Assembly (NCBI GenBank): GCA_945866125.1
Contig: CAMBFZ010000029.1
Location: forward strand, 1-33,171
Direction: 5' to 3'
Length of the DNA: 33,171 nt
Origin: Bordetella parapertussis
Lineage (GTDB): Bacteria; Pseudomonadota; Gammaproteobacteria; Burkholderiales; Burkholderiaceae_D
Shown: piece by piece, positions 16,507-22,639 of the stretch
Layout: the number at the start of each line of letters is the position of its first letter
Numbering within the stretch: position 1 is the stretch's first letter
Notes under the pieces: generated by a model
Told to the model about the DNA's origin: nothing
Database searches by the model: none
Seen by the model: the letters and a program-made list of their open reading frames with translations, nothing else
Made by a program: the position numbers and the translations under genes

Positions 16507-18063
16507 CTAACGCAACTTGAAGACCGACACCGCTTCGGCGAGCTTGGCCGCTTGCCCTTCCAGGCTGGCAGCGGCCGCTGCCGCTTGCTCAACGAGCGCT
16601 GCATTTTGCTGGGTGACCTGATCCATCTGAGTAATCGCCTGATTGACCTGATCGATACCCTGACTTTGCTCGCCGCTAGCTGCCGTAATTTCAGCCATGA
16701 TATCGGTGACGCGACGCACTGAATGCACGATGTCATCCATGGTCGTCGTGGCGTCATGCACCAGTCGGCTGCCGGCATCGACCTTCTCAACTGAATCATG
16801 AATCAGCAGCTTGATTTCTTTCGCAGCCCCCGCACTACGCTGCGCCAGATTGCGTACTTCGGCGGCGACCACAGCAAAACCGCGACCTTGCTCACCCGCC
16901 CGTGCGGCCTCGACCGCGGCGTTCAATGCCAGGATATTAGTCTGGAATGCAATGCCATCAATCAGGCTGATGATCTCGACAATTTTTTTGGCCGAGCCGC
17001 TAATCCCATCCATCGTCGTGCCAACATGTGAGACCACATCGCCACCTTTGGTCGCCACACCGGAGGCCGAATGCGCGAGCTGATTACCCTGCATCGCGTT
17101 CTCGGCATTTTGTTTCACCGCGGAGGCGAATTGCTCCATGCTCGCAGCAGTTTGCTCCAGACTCGACGCCTGCGCTTCGGTACGACTGGACAGATCCATA
17201 TTGCCTTGTGCAATTTCGCGGCTACCGATATGAATCGCTTCAACGTTGGCACGTACATCTCCCACCACGGCCACCAGATTGGCATTCATCTGCTGCAGTG
17301 CCTGCAACAACTGCCCCGTATCGTCGCCCCGCGTAGCCGCAAATCGGGTGGACAAATCCCCGCCCGCAATCGCCCGCGCAACATGCGTGGCCAGTCTGAG
17401 CGGCGTGACGACCGCGTTGTGCAAGGTGGCCCAACTCGAAAACAGCACCGTGACACCGAGCGCATACGCGCCGATCAGCCAGAGACTTTGCCCGGCAAAC
17501 AAACCCGCAATCCCCATAGCCAGCATCAGCACCGCGGGCACACCCAGCCCTAGCGCGAGTCGCACCGACAAGGGCATATCGCGCAGCGTAGCAATTTTAC
17601 TCATTAGTCCCGTCTTGACCACAGTACCGTTTTGAATTGCCAGCCCCTGCGCAGTACCGTCTTTGAATTTTTTATACAGCGCCGCCGTAGCCGCCACCAC
17701 TTCATGGCTGGGCTTGCTGCGCACCGACATGTAGCCCACAATCTGGCCGCGCTCAATGATTGGCGTCACGTTGGCAAGCACCCAGTAATAGTCCCCATTT
17801 TTGCAGCGATTTTTGACCAGTCCGGTCCAGGGCAGACCGGATTTCAGTACGCGCCACATATCGCCAAAAGCCTCAACCGGCATGTCGGGATGGCGCACAA
17901 TATTTTGTGGCGCGCCGATCAACTCGTCTTCAGTGAAACCACTGACTTCCATGAAGTAGGGGTTCACATAGGTGATGAGCCCTTTGAGATCGGTTTTGGA
18001 AACAATCGATTTATCGTTACTCAGCTCAACGCTGTTATCCGTGACCGGCAGATTGGTACGCAT
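16507..18063 (-). CDS. Aer-like PAS-containing methyl-accepting chemotaxis protein
   Basis: This 518-residue chemoreceptor has an N-terminal PAS domain (KTDLKGLITYVNPYFMEVSG, GAPQNIVRHPDMP, GDYYWVLANVTPI) like that of the redox/energy sensor Aer. A hydrophobic membrane segment pair lies near residues 170-220 (LALGLGVPAVLMLAMGIAGL and GAYALGVTVLFSS), then HAMP (VVTPLRLATHVARAIAGGDL) and a cytoplasmic signalling domain. The CheA/CheW-binding tip reads IDGIAFQTNILALNAAVEAA. There is no large periplasmic ligand domain and no C-terminal methylesterase-binding pentapeptide. ATG 18063 is preferred over an upstream in-frame ATG because AGGACATCTC precedes it and the extra 24 residues overlap a promoter-like region. 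No other chemotaxis genes are nearby. A sigma28-type promoter lies upstream. Confidence 0.93.
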   Translation of the reverse strand: MRTNLPVTDNSVELSNDKSIVSKTDLKGLITYVNPYFMEVSGFTEDELIGAPQNIVRHPDMPVEAFGDMWRVLKSGLPWTGLVKNRCKNGDYYWVLANVTPIIERGQIVGYMSVRSKPSHEVVAATAALYKKFKDGTAQGLAIQNGTVVKTGLMSKIATLRDMPLSVRLALGLGVPAVLMLAMGIAGLFAGQSLWLIGAYALGVTVLFSSWATLHNAVVTPLRLATHVARAIAGGDLSTRFAATRGDDTGQLLQALQQMNANLVAVVGDVRANVEAIHIGSREIAQGNMDLSSRTEAQASSLEQTAASMEQFASAVKQNAENAMQGNQLAHSASGVATKGGDVVSHVGTTMDGISGSAKKIVEIISLIDGIAFQTNILALNAAVEAARAGEQGRGFAVVAAEVRNLAQRSAGAAKEIKLLIHDSVEKVDAGSRLVHDATTTMDDIVHSVRRVTDIMAEITAASGEQSQGIDQVNQAITQMDQVTQQNAALVEQAAAAAASLEGQAAKLAEAVSVFKLR

Positions 18064-18064
18064 G

Positions 18065-18188
18065 AGATGTCCTGTTGATGAAAGTGTCGGGCGAATCGCC
18101 AGCTGGAAAGACCAACCGGCTTCTCTGTTCATCAACGGCAGCTAAGGCGAAAATCTTTAGGACATCTTGCTTTGAAACAGAGCCGGTT
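18065..18188 (-). other. Nested inverted repeats around the chemoreceptor promoter and ribosome-binding site
   Basis: The block 18065-18082 (AGATGTCCTGTTGATGAA on the plus strand) is perfectly complementary to two separate 9-mers: TTCATCAAC at 18128-18136 and AGGACATCT at 18159-18167. The inner arm at 18065-18073 contains the chemoreceptor ribosome-binding site. A further hairpin, with a 9-bp stem including two G-U pairs and a 5-nt loop, spans 18098-18120. A competing longer-range stem joins 18114-18130 with 18174-18188 (AACCGGC plus CTGTT blocks with a bulge). Confidence 0.6.
18132..18159 (-). promoter_or_regulatory. Sigma28 (FliA)-type promoter of the chemoreceptor gene
   Basis: On the minus strand CTAAAG (-35) and GCCGTTGA (-10) resemble the flagellar sigma28 consensus TAAA and GCCGATAA, with 16 nt between TAAA and GCCG (15 is usual). 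Transcription would start near 18125, giving a leader of about 60 nt. Sigma28 control fits a chemoreceptor, whose expression is generally tied to flagella. Confidence 0.65.
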
Positions 18189-18283
18189 TGCTGCGCTTGT
18201 TTGCCCAATGGCGAGCTGACGAACGCGCGCAATCACATCGCGTATCATCAGACCCGATCGCCACTATGACCATTTGCTCTGCT

Positions 18284-18643
18284 ATGAAAACTTTGAATGT
18301 ATTGGGGTCGGAACTTGTGCCTTGTTCTTACGATCCCCTGACCGGCTACTTCCGAGATGGTTGCTGCAATACCAATGCCGAAGATCACGGCACCCATGTT
18401 ATTTGCGCAAAGCTCACCCAAGAATTTTTACTATTTTCTCTGGAACGCGGCAACGATTTGATCACTCCCAGACCGGAGTACCGGTTTACTGGGCTGCGCC
18501 CGGGAGACCGCTGGTGCCTGTGCGTATTACGCTGGAAAGAAGCCTTCGATGCAGGTCTGGCACCCGGCGTCGTACTGGAAAGCTGCCACGCCAAGGCCTT
18601 GGACTACGTCAGTCTGGCGCACTTGCAAGCCCACGCGCTTTAG
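18284..18643 (+). CDS. DUF2237 family protein
   Basis: The 119-residue protein matches DUF2237 along its whole length: NVLGSELVPCSYDPLTGYFR, DGCCNTNAEDHGTHVICAKL, GNDLITPRPEYRFTGLRPGD, RWCLCVLRWKEAFDAG and ALDYVSLAHLQ. The family is widespread and conserved but has no established function; several cysteines are conserved. There is no signal peptide. ATG 18284 places the start a few residues before the conserved NVLG; an in-frame ATG at 18266 is possible. No clear ribosome-binding site is seen. It is divergent from the chemoreceptor gene. Confidence 0.9.
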   Translation: MKTLNVLGSELVPCSYDPLTGYFRDGCCNTNAEDHGTHVICAKLTQEFLLFSLERGNDLITPRPEYRFTGLRPGDRWCLCVLRWKEAFDAGLAPGVVLESCHAKALDYVSLAHLQAHAL

Positions 18644-18673
18644 CGGCCACAGCCGCACGCCCCCCTGATGCCC

Positions 18674-18829
18674 TTAATCGGCCTGCTCTGCCGGGGGAAC
18701 GTTCTCCTGCGGACTTACCAAAGGTGGCAGACACATGCGCTCGCCGTTCCACTGCTGGCCACACCAGCACCGTCCCGCAGAATCAATCAAACATGTACCT
18801 GTACCACAGCAACGCGGGTCTTCGGTCAT
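18674..18829 (-). CDS. Small cysteine-rich protein (51 aa)
   Basis: This 51-residue protein has six cysteines in its first 32 residues, in the order CC-x4-C-x7-C-x-C-x8-C, with the segments RCCGTGTC, RCWCGQQWNGERMC and LPPL; the tail is Pro/Gln/Glu-rich. The spacing suggests metal binding or disulfides; no signal peptide is present, so a cytoplasmic metal site is more likely. I do not recognise a named family, though the motif looks conserved rather than random. The start is well supported by an AGGAG ribosome-binding site (18837-18841) 7 bp upstream. Its promoter region is shared with the divergent MerR-family regulator gene. Confidence 0.75.
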   Translation of the reverse strand: MTEDPRCCGTGTCLIDSAGRCWCGQQWNGERMCLPPLVSPQENVPPAEQAD

Positions 18830-18847
18830 ACTAACACTCCTATTGTT

Positions 18848-18870
18848 TAGGTATTGAACACTTATACCTA
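18848..18870. repeat. Inverted repeat TAGGTAT-N9-ATACCTA
   Basis: Two perfect 7-bp arms are separated by 9 bp, located in the leader of the cysteine-rich small gene just upstream of its ribosome-binding site. It could be an operator or an RNA hairpin in the leader. Confidence 0.5.
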
Positions 18871-18899
18871 CGAATAAACACAAATTATAGCAATCATGT

Positions 18900-18929
18900 A
18901 TAATAAGATATAGTACATTATCTAGTCAA
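18900..18929 (-). promoter_or_regulatory. MerR-type promoter with dyad in the spacer, upstream of the small Cys-rich gene
   Basis: The minus strand reads TTGACT (-35, 18924-18929), an 18-bp spacer, then TATTAT (-10, 18900-18905). An imperfect 16-bp dyad, GATAATGTACTATATC (12 of 16 positions symmetric), at 18907-18922 fills the spacer. A lengthened spacer holding a dyad is the standard arrangement at MerR-regulated promoters, and a MerR-family gene begins about 110 bp away. An alternative extended -10 (TGCTATAAT) lies at 18884-18892. Confidence 0.5.
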
Positions 18930-19040
18930 TACATATACACCAGCGTCAAATACGGGTTGTAAAATCGTGATCGTCAAGTCGCGTCGCGGACCCCAAAGAG
19001 CAAGATTTAGAACCTGCATGACTAACCCGTCGAGGCCACC

Positions 19041-19985
19041 ATGGAAGCTGGTAATCAACACAATTACACCATCGGGATTGTTGCCCGCCGCACGAACATT
19101 CATCCTGAGACCCTGAGGATATGGGAGCGCCGCTACAATCTCGTCGTACCCGGGCGCAATGACACTGGGCGCAGGCTTTACTCCGAATCTGATGTACTCA
19201 AGCTCTCTTTAGTCAAGCAGTTAACTGAGCTCGGACATCCGGTTGGCGGCTTGGCTGAACTGTCGATTGATTCGCTGCGCAGTCGTCTGGCGCAAGCGAC
19301 TGCCGATGTTCAACCCAAAAAAATCGCACGGTCTGCACGCTGTGGCGTCATCTTTGTGGGTGAATCGCTCACGCTTCGGATGCAGCGCGAACTGCCCTTG
19401 TTGGAGGGAATCGAGCTCGTCGCCTGCCTGCGGCCAAGTGACGACCACCTGGCCACCCTAAGCACGCTGGGCGCCGAAATCCTTATCGCGGAATGCACCA
19501 CGGTGAATGAGCAAAGCCTTACCCTGATTCGTAGGCAGCTCAGTCAGTCCCGATGTACCGCAGCGATTGTCATCTACAGCTTCGGAACAAAAATGGCACT
19601 CGCCGATCTGGAGCGTGCCGGCGTCATTTGTCTCAAGGGCGCCATTACTACTGCCGAACTCAGCCGCGCCTGTTTATCGCTGCGGCCCGCTTCGCCCAAG
19701 CCAGCACTGCCGGTGCAGGCAGAGCCAACTGCACCGCGATTTGATGCAAAACAACTCGCTCGCATTGCAGCTCTGTCGCCCGCAATCCGATGTGAATGCC
19801 CCAATCATCTGGCCGAACTCGTTACCAGCCTGACCGCCTTTGAACAGTACAGCAGTGAATGCGCAAACAGCAGCCGTGAAGACGCAGCATTACATCAACA
19901 TCTCCATCGTTCAACGGCTTCCGCTCGGGCGATTCTTGAGGAATGCTTAAGCTATGTGATCAAGCTTGAAGGTATTCAAATTTAA
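19041..19985 (+). CDS. MerR family transcriptional regulator
   Basis: This 314-residue regulator has an N-terminal winged-helix MerR DNA-binding domain (IGIVARRTNIHPETLRIWER, then GRRLYSESDVLKLSLVKQLT, residues about 9-75). The roughly 230-residue C-terminal part resembles in size and position the cobalamin/light-sensing half of LitR/CarH-type MerR proteins, but I see no convincing B12-binding DxHxxG motif, so the effector is unknown. The start is supported by GAGG just upstream. It is followed after 15 bp by an exported methyltransferase gene, probably co-transcribed, and is divergent from the cysteine-rich small protein, whose promoter it may control. Confidence 0.85.
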   Translation: MEAGNQHNYTIGIVARRTNIHPETLRIWERRYNLVVPGRNDTGRRLYSESDVLKLSLVKQLTELGHPVGGLAELSIDSLRSRLAQATADVQPKKIARSARCGVIFVGESLTLRMQRELPLLEGIELVACLRPSDDHLATLSTLGAEILIAECTTVNEQSLTLIRRQLSQSRCTAAIVIYSFGTKMALADLERAGVICLKGAITTAELSRACLSLRPASPKPALPVQAEPTAPRFDAKQLARIAALSPAIRCECPNHLAELVTSLTAFEQYSSECANSSREDAALHQHLHRSTASARAILEECLSYVIKLEGIQI

Positions 19986-20000
19986 CGCGAGCACCAACGA

Positions 20001-20735
20001 ATGGCGATACGCCTGGTGTTCTCTGCCAATTTACTGATTGGGTTGCGGCTGCTTTGCTGCCTGTGCCTGTTTGCACTCGTTGCTCCTGCACAGCCAGAAA
20101 ACATCTACGGTAGCGTTAAAGCAAGTCAGGGCGGCACAGGCAAAACCTTTGCTGGCCGGGAGATAGCCAGCGTGATGAGCTGGCGCGGTGCCGGCTGGCT
20201 AGAACGTCCCGAGCGCCAAGCTGAAGAGCGCCCTGACCTTTTACTCAACGCACTCGATCTCAAACCCGGCATGGTTGTCGCAGATGTTGGCACTGGTAGC
20301 GGCTATTACGCGCGCCGTTTGGCCGCTGGCGTGGGACCCAAAGGGAAGGTGTATGCCGTAGACACGCAGGCCGACATGCTCGCCTTGCTCAAGAAACAGC
20401 AAACAAGTGAGGGACAGGGCACTATCGTGCCGGTGCTGGCATCCGAAACAGCGCTGGGATTACCTGAGCAAAGCCTCGACCTGGCCATCTTGGTCGATGT
20501 CTATCACGAGCTGCTCTACCCGGTTGAAGTGATGGCAAGTCTGGCCGCCTCGATGAAACCCGGCGGACAGATCGTGTTGATTGAATACCGCGCTGAAGAC
20601 CCGGCAGTACCCATCAAGACGCTGCATAAAATGAGCGAAGCACAAATTAAAAAAGAGGCGGCGCTGCTCGGTCTGGTTTGGGTAAAGACGATTGTGGCTT
20701 TACCTTGGCAGCACCTCGTCATACTAAAAAAATAA
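20001..20735 (+). CDS. Predicted exported class I SAM-dependent methyltransferase
   Basis: The 244-residue protein has a hydrophobic N-terminal export signal or anchor (LLIGLRLLCCLCLFALVAPA, residues 11-30) followed by a Rossmann methyltransferase fold. Motif I is VVADVGTGSGYYARRL near residues 92-107, followed by GKVYAVDTQADML and, after LAILVDVYHEL, MKPGGQIVLIEYRAEDP. Such exported methyltransferases are found in many proteobacteria, usually with unknown substrates. Because SAM is cytoplasmic, an outer location would be puzzling; the segment may simply anchor it on the inner face. It is 15 bp after the MerR gene, suggesting an operon. Confidence 0.87.
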   Translation: MAIRLVFSANLLIGLRLLCCLCLFALVAPAQPENIYGSVKASQGGTGKTFAGREIASVMSWRGAGWLERPERQAEERPDLLLNALDLKPGMVVADVGTGSGYYARRLAAGVGPKGKVYAVDTQADMLALLKKQQTSEGQGTIVPVLASETALGLPEQSLDLAILVDVYHELLYPVEVMASLAASMKPGGQIVLIEYRAEDPAVPIKTLHKMSEAQIKKEAALLGLVWVKTIVALPWQHLVILKK

Positions 20736-20791
20736 CGGACCGGCACAGAGGTCTTCGCTGGTCCTTGCGGCGGTGAATGCTGCATGACGAT

Positions 20792-20990
20792 TCAGGAAAG
20801 AGTAGGAGCAGAAGGCAGCGAGCAGTCGTCGACATGGATGACACCGTTACTGGCCATCACATCGACTAGACTGATCCAGGCTCTGGCGTCAACGACATTT
20901 GCCATGCCTGCAGCGACTTGTTTTTATTCACAAACTACTAGGCTACCGTTGCGCATGAAGCGCTCAAATTTGATGTGATTTAATTAATAT
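20792..20990 (-). pseudogene. Decayed fasciclin (FAS1) domain gene, C-terminal remnant
   Basis: On the minus strand one frame reads KQVAAGMANVVDARAWISL, then VDVMASNGVIHVDDCSLPS, ending at a TGA at 20792-20794. The segment DVMASNGVIHV..D..LP is the hallmark C-terminal end of fasciclin/FAS1 domains. Upstream in the same frame KFERFMRNGSLVVCE is followed by an in-frame TAA, and a further stop lies just before it. The remaining roughly 100 residues expected of a FAS1 domain are missing, and the adjacent DNA is AT-rich and noncoding. It is therefore a broken relic, not a working gene. Confidence 0.7.
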
Positions 20991-21189
20991 CAATGCATTA
21001 ATACGTAATAAAAAAATATCTTTTAGCGTTGCTTCGCAATTTCGAAGACGTTTATTTGGATACCAAGTGAATAGCATCGCTTGGATTTAATTTTGTTGAA
21101 GTAAACTTTAGTGAGCCTCCTGCTTCTGTCGCGCGCAATCCTGCAGCACTTGGCTGCTCAGCAATGTGCCCCATTCATTAACCACTGCG
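20991..21189. other. AT-rich noncoding stretch
   Basis: Nothing coding is visible between the fasciclin relic and the next exported protein gene. The left half is strongly AT-rich and may be degraded remains of the fasciclin gene; the right half presumably holds the promoter of the gene at 21190. Confidence 0.5.
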
Positions 21190-21561
21190 ATGATCAAATA
21201 CTTGATTCCGATTCTGATGTTCTGCTGCAGCCCGGCTTGGGCAGACTGGTCGTATCTTAATAAAGCCGGCGAAAGCAGTCTCTACATTGACCCGCTGTCC
21301 GCGCGTAGCGGCACACGACCACGGGTCTGGGCCTTGCAGGATTACGGACACGCCGACGAGTATGGCGATTGGTCTGCCAAACTGCTGTTAGAGGCGAATT
21401 GCAGCGACCGAACGTTGCGACAATTAAGCGGCGTATTTTTTAAAGAAGCGATGGGTCGTGGTGCCACGACCTCGGAGTATCAACCCACCGACTGGGCGGC
21501 GCCTGCTGCGGGCTCAATCGACCTCATTGCCTTACAATTTCTGTGTGGAGTTAAACCATGA
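21190..21561 (+). CDS. Surface-adhesin-E-like exported protein
   Basis: This 123-residue protein has a signal peptide (IKYLIPILMFCCSPAWA) and a surface-adhesin-E-type domain: DWSYLNKAGESSLYIDP, RVWALQDYG, a cysteine in LLLEANCS, and PAAGSIDLIALQFLCG. It shares this layout with the next gene and with the protein at 8094-8483, so the three are paralogues. An upstream in-frame start at 21166 would add eight residues ahead of the signal peptide. Its stop codon overlaps the next start (ATGA), indicating translational coupling. Function is unknown. Confidence 0.8.
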   Translation: MIKYLIPILMFCCSPAWADWSYLNKAGESSLYIDPLSARSGTRPRVWALQDYGHADEYGDWSAKLLLEANCSDRTLRQLSGVFFKEAMGRGATTSEYQPTDWAAPAAGSIDLIALQFLCGVKP

Positions 21562-21956
21562 TCCGCCTGTCGTTTTTTTTGGCTTGTATGATTGCCTCTG
21601 CACCTGCATGTGCCGAATGGGTCAAGCTTACCGTTAATGATGAGCAGGTAAAAGCGTCTGGCGAGTCTTATTATGTCGACCCCGTAATCAACACCACCGG
21701 TGCCTGGCCGCAAATTCATACGCTGCGAAACTATGCGGTGCAAGACCGCAAAGGTAATTACTCCGACCGAATGGTCTGCGAAGTGAACTGTCTGCAAAAA
21801 ACGCTACGCGCAATCGGTGGCGCGTTTTATCAGGACTTGATGGGACATGGTGAATTCACGCTGTGGAACCGACAGACACCGTGGGTCTCGCCAGCGCCGC
21901 ACTCTGCCTTACAAAGCGTTATGCATTATGTGTGTGAAAAACAGGAAGCCCACTGA
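21558..21956 (+). CDS. Surface-adhesin-E-like exported protein
   Basis: This 132-residue protein has a Sec signal peptide (RLSFFLACMIASAPACA) followed by a domain of the same family as its upstream neighbour: EWVKL, SYYVDPVINTTG, HTLRNYA, MVCEVNCLQKTLR, and SALQSVMHYVCE. Four cysteines in the mature part could form disulfides. It overlaps the preceding gene by 4 bp, so the two are coupled. Function unknown; the pairing of two diverged copies suggests they may act together. Confidence 0.8.
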   Translation: MIRLSFFLACMIASAPACAEWVKLTVNDEQVKASGESYYVDPVINTTGAWPQIHTLRNYAVQDRKGNYSDRMVCEVNCLQKTLRAIGGAFYQDLMGHGEFTLWNRQTPWVSPAPHSALQSVMHYVCEKQEAH

Positions 21957-22022
21957 ACCAGATTTTGGGCATGTACTCCGCCGTCTATCTCAGCAGACCA
22001 ACCAATAATGGAGCGCGAAACG

Positions 22023-22490
22023 ATGACATCAATCCAACGACTTATTCTTGTAGCAGCTGCCTGGATGGCCTTGATCTCACCGTGGGCCTGGTCAGGAACG
22101 CTCGAAACCAATCCAGCCGCAAACCGCCAAGACCCCGATTTCATTATCGGCAAAGAAGCTCTTGAGCGTAAAAACTGGGCGCTCGCGGTTGAGTCGTTTA
22201 TCAAAGCCAACAAACGTCTTGAAAATGCTGATCTGCATAGTTATCTTGGCTATGCGTATCGTCACCTCAACGATATCGACCGCTCGTTTTCACACTACCG
22301 GATTGCACTGAGCATCGAGCCAAATCACCGCGGTGCGCATGAGTATGCAGGCGAAGCCTATTTGAAGGTGGGTAAACTGGATAAAGCACTGGAACATCTG
22401 GCGCAACTCGAGCAAATATGCGGCAAAACTTGCGACGAGTATCTGGATCTATACGGGGTAATTACCAAGTATCAGCAGACGATAAAATAA
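22023..22490 (+). CDS. Exported TPR-repeat protein
   Basis: The 155-residue protein has a signal peptide (IQRLILVAAAWMALISPWAWS) and about three tetratricopeptide repeats: FIIGKEALERKNWALAVESF, LHSYLGYAYRHLNDIDRSFS and GAHEYAGEAYLKVGKLDKAL. TPR units mediate protein-protein contacts, so a periplasmic scaffolding role is likely. ATG 22023 is preferred because GGAG lies about 10 bp upstream; another ATG at 22008 is in frame. It lies 66 bp after the second adhesin-like gene and is closed by a bidirectional terminator. Confidence 0.85.
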   Translation: MTSIQRLILVAAAWMALISPWAWSGTLETNPAANRQDPDFIIGKEALERKNWALAVESFIKANKRLENADLHSYLGYAYRHLNDIDRSFSHYRIALSIEPNHRGAHEYAGEAYLKVGKLDKALEHLAQLEQICGKTCDEYLDLYGVITKYQQTIK

Positions 22491-22590
22491 ACTTGGGATG
22501 ACGGCAAGGACGTAGGTCCTTCTCGCAGGTAAAGTCTCATCAGGCGCGTGCGATGGTCGCATTAGCGAATACTGTTAAGCAGCGTAAAAA

Positions 22591-22612
22591 AACCGCGTCC
22601 AAAGACGCGGTT
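22591..22612. terminator. Bidirectional Rho-independent terminator
   Basis: A perfect 9-bp stem (AACCGCGTC / GACGCGGTT, loop CAAA) is flanked by a run of A on the left and a run of T on the right. It can therefore terminate both the plus-strand TPR gene and the convergent minus-strand phoX. Confidence 0.93.
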
Positions 22613-22639
22613 TTTTTATGTAGAACAATCCTTCACCAA

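Noticed and set aside
18061..18210. Possible cyclic-di-GMP (GEMM-I) riboswitch before the chemoreceptor
   Set aside because: Short words resemble GEMM-I (GCAAACC, CAAAGC, AGCCGG), but the GAAA-capped helix and the GACGCAAAGCC core are absent, and the sequence fits a sigma28 promoter better.
20784..20978. 64-codon plus-strand open frame
   Set aside because: It is the reverse complement of the fasciclin-domain remnant, which explains the sequence better.
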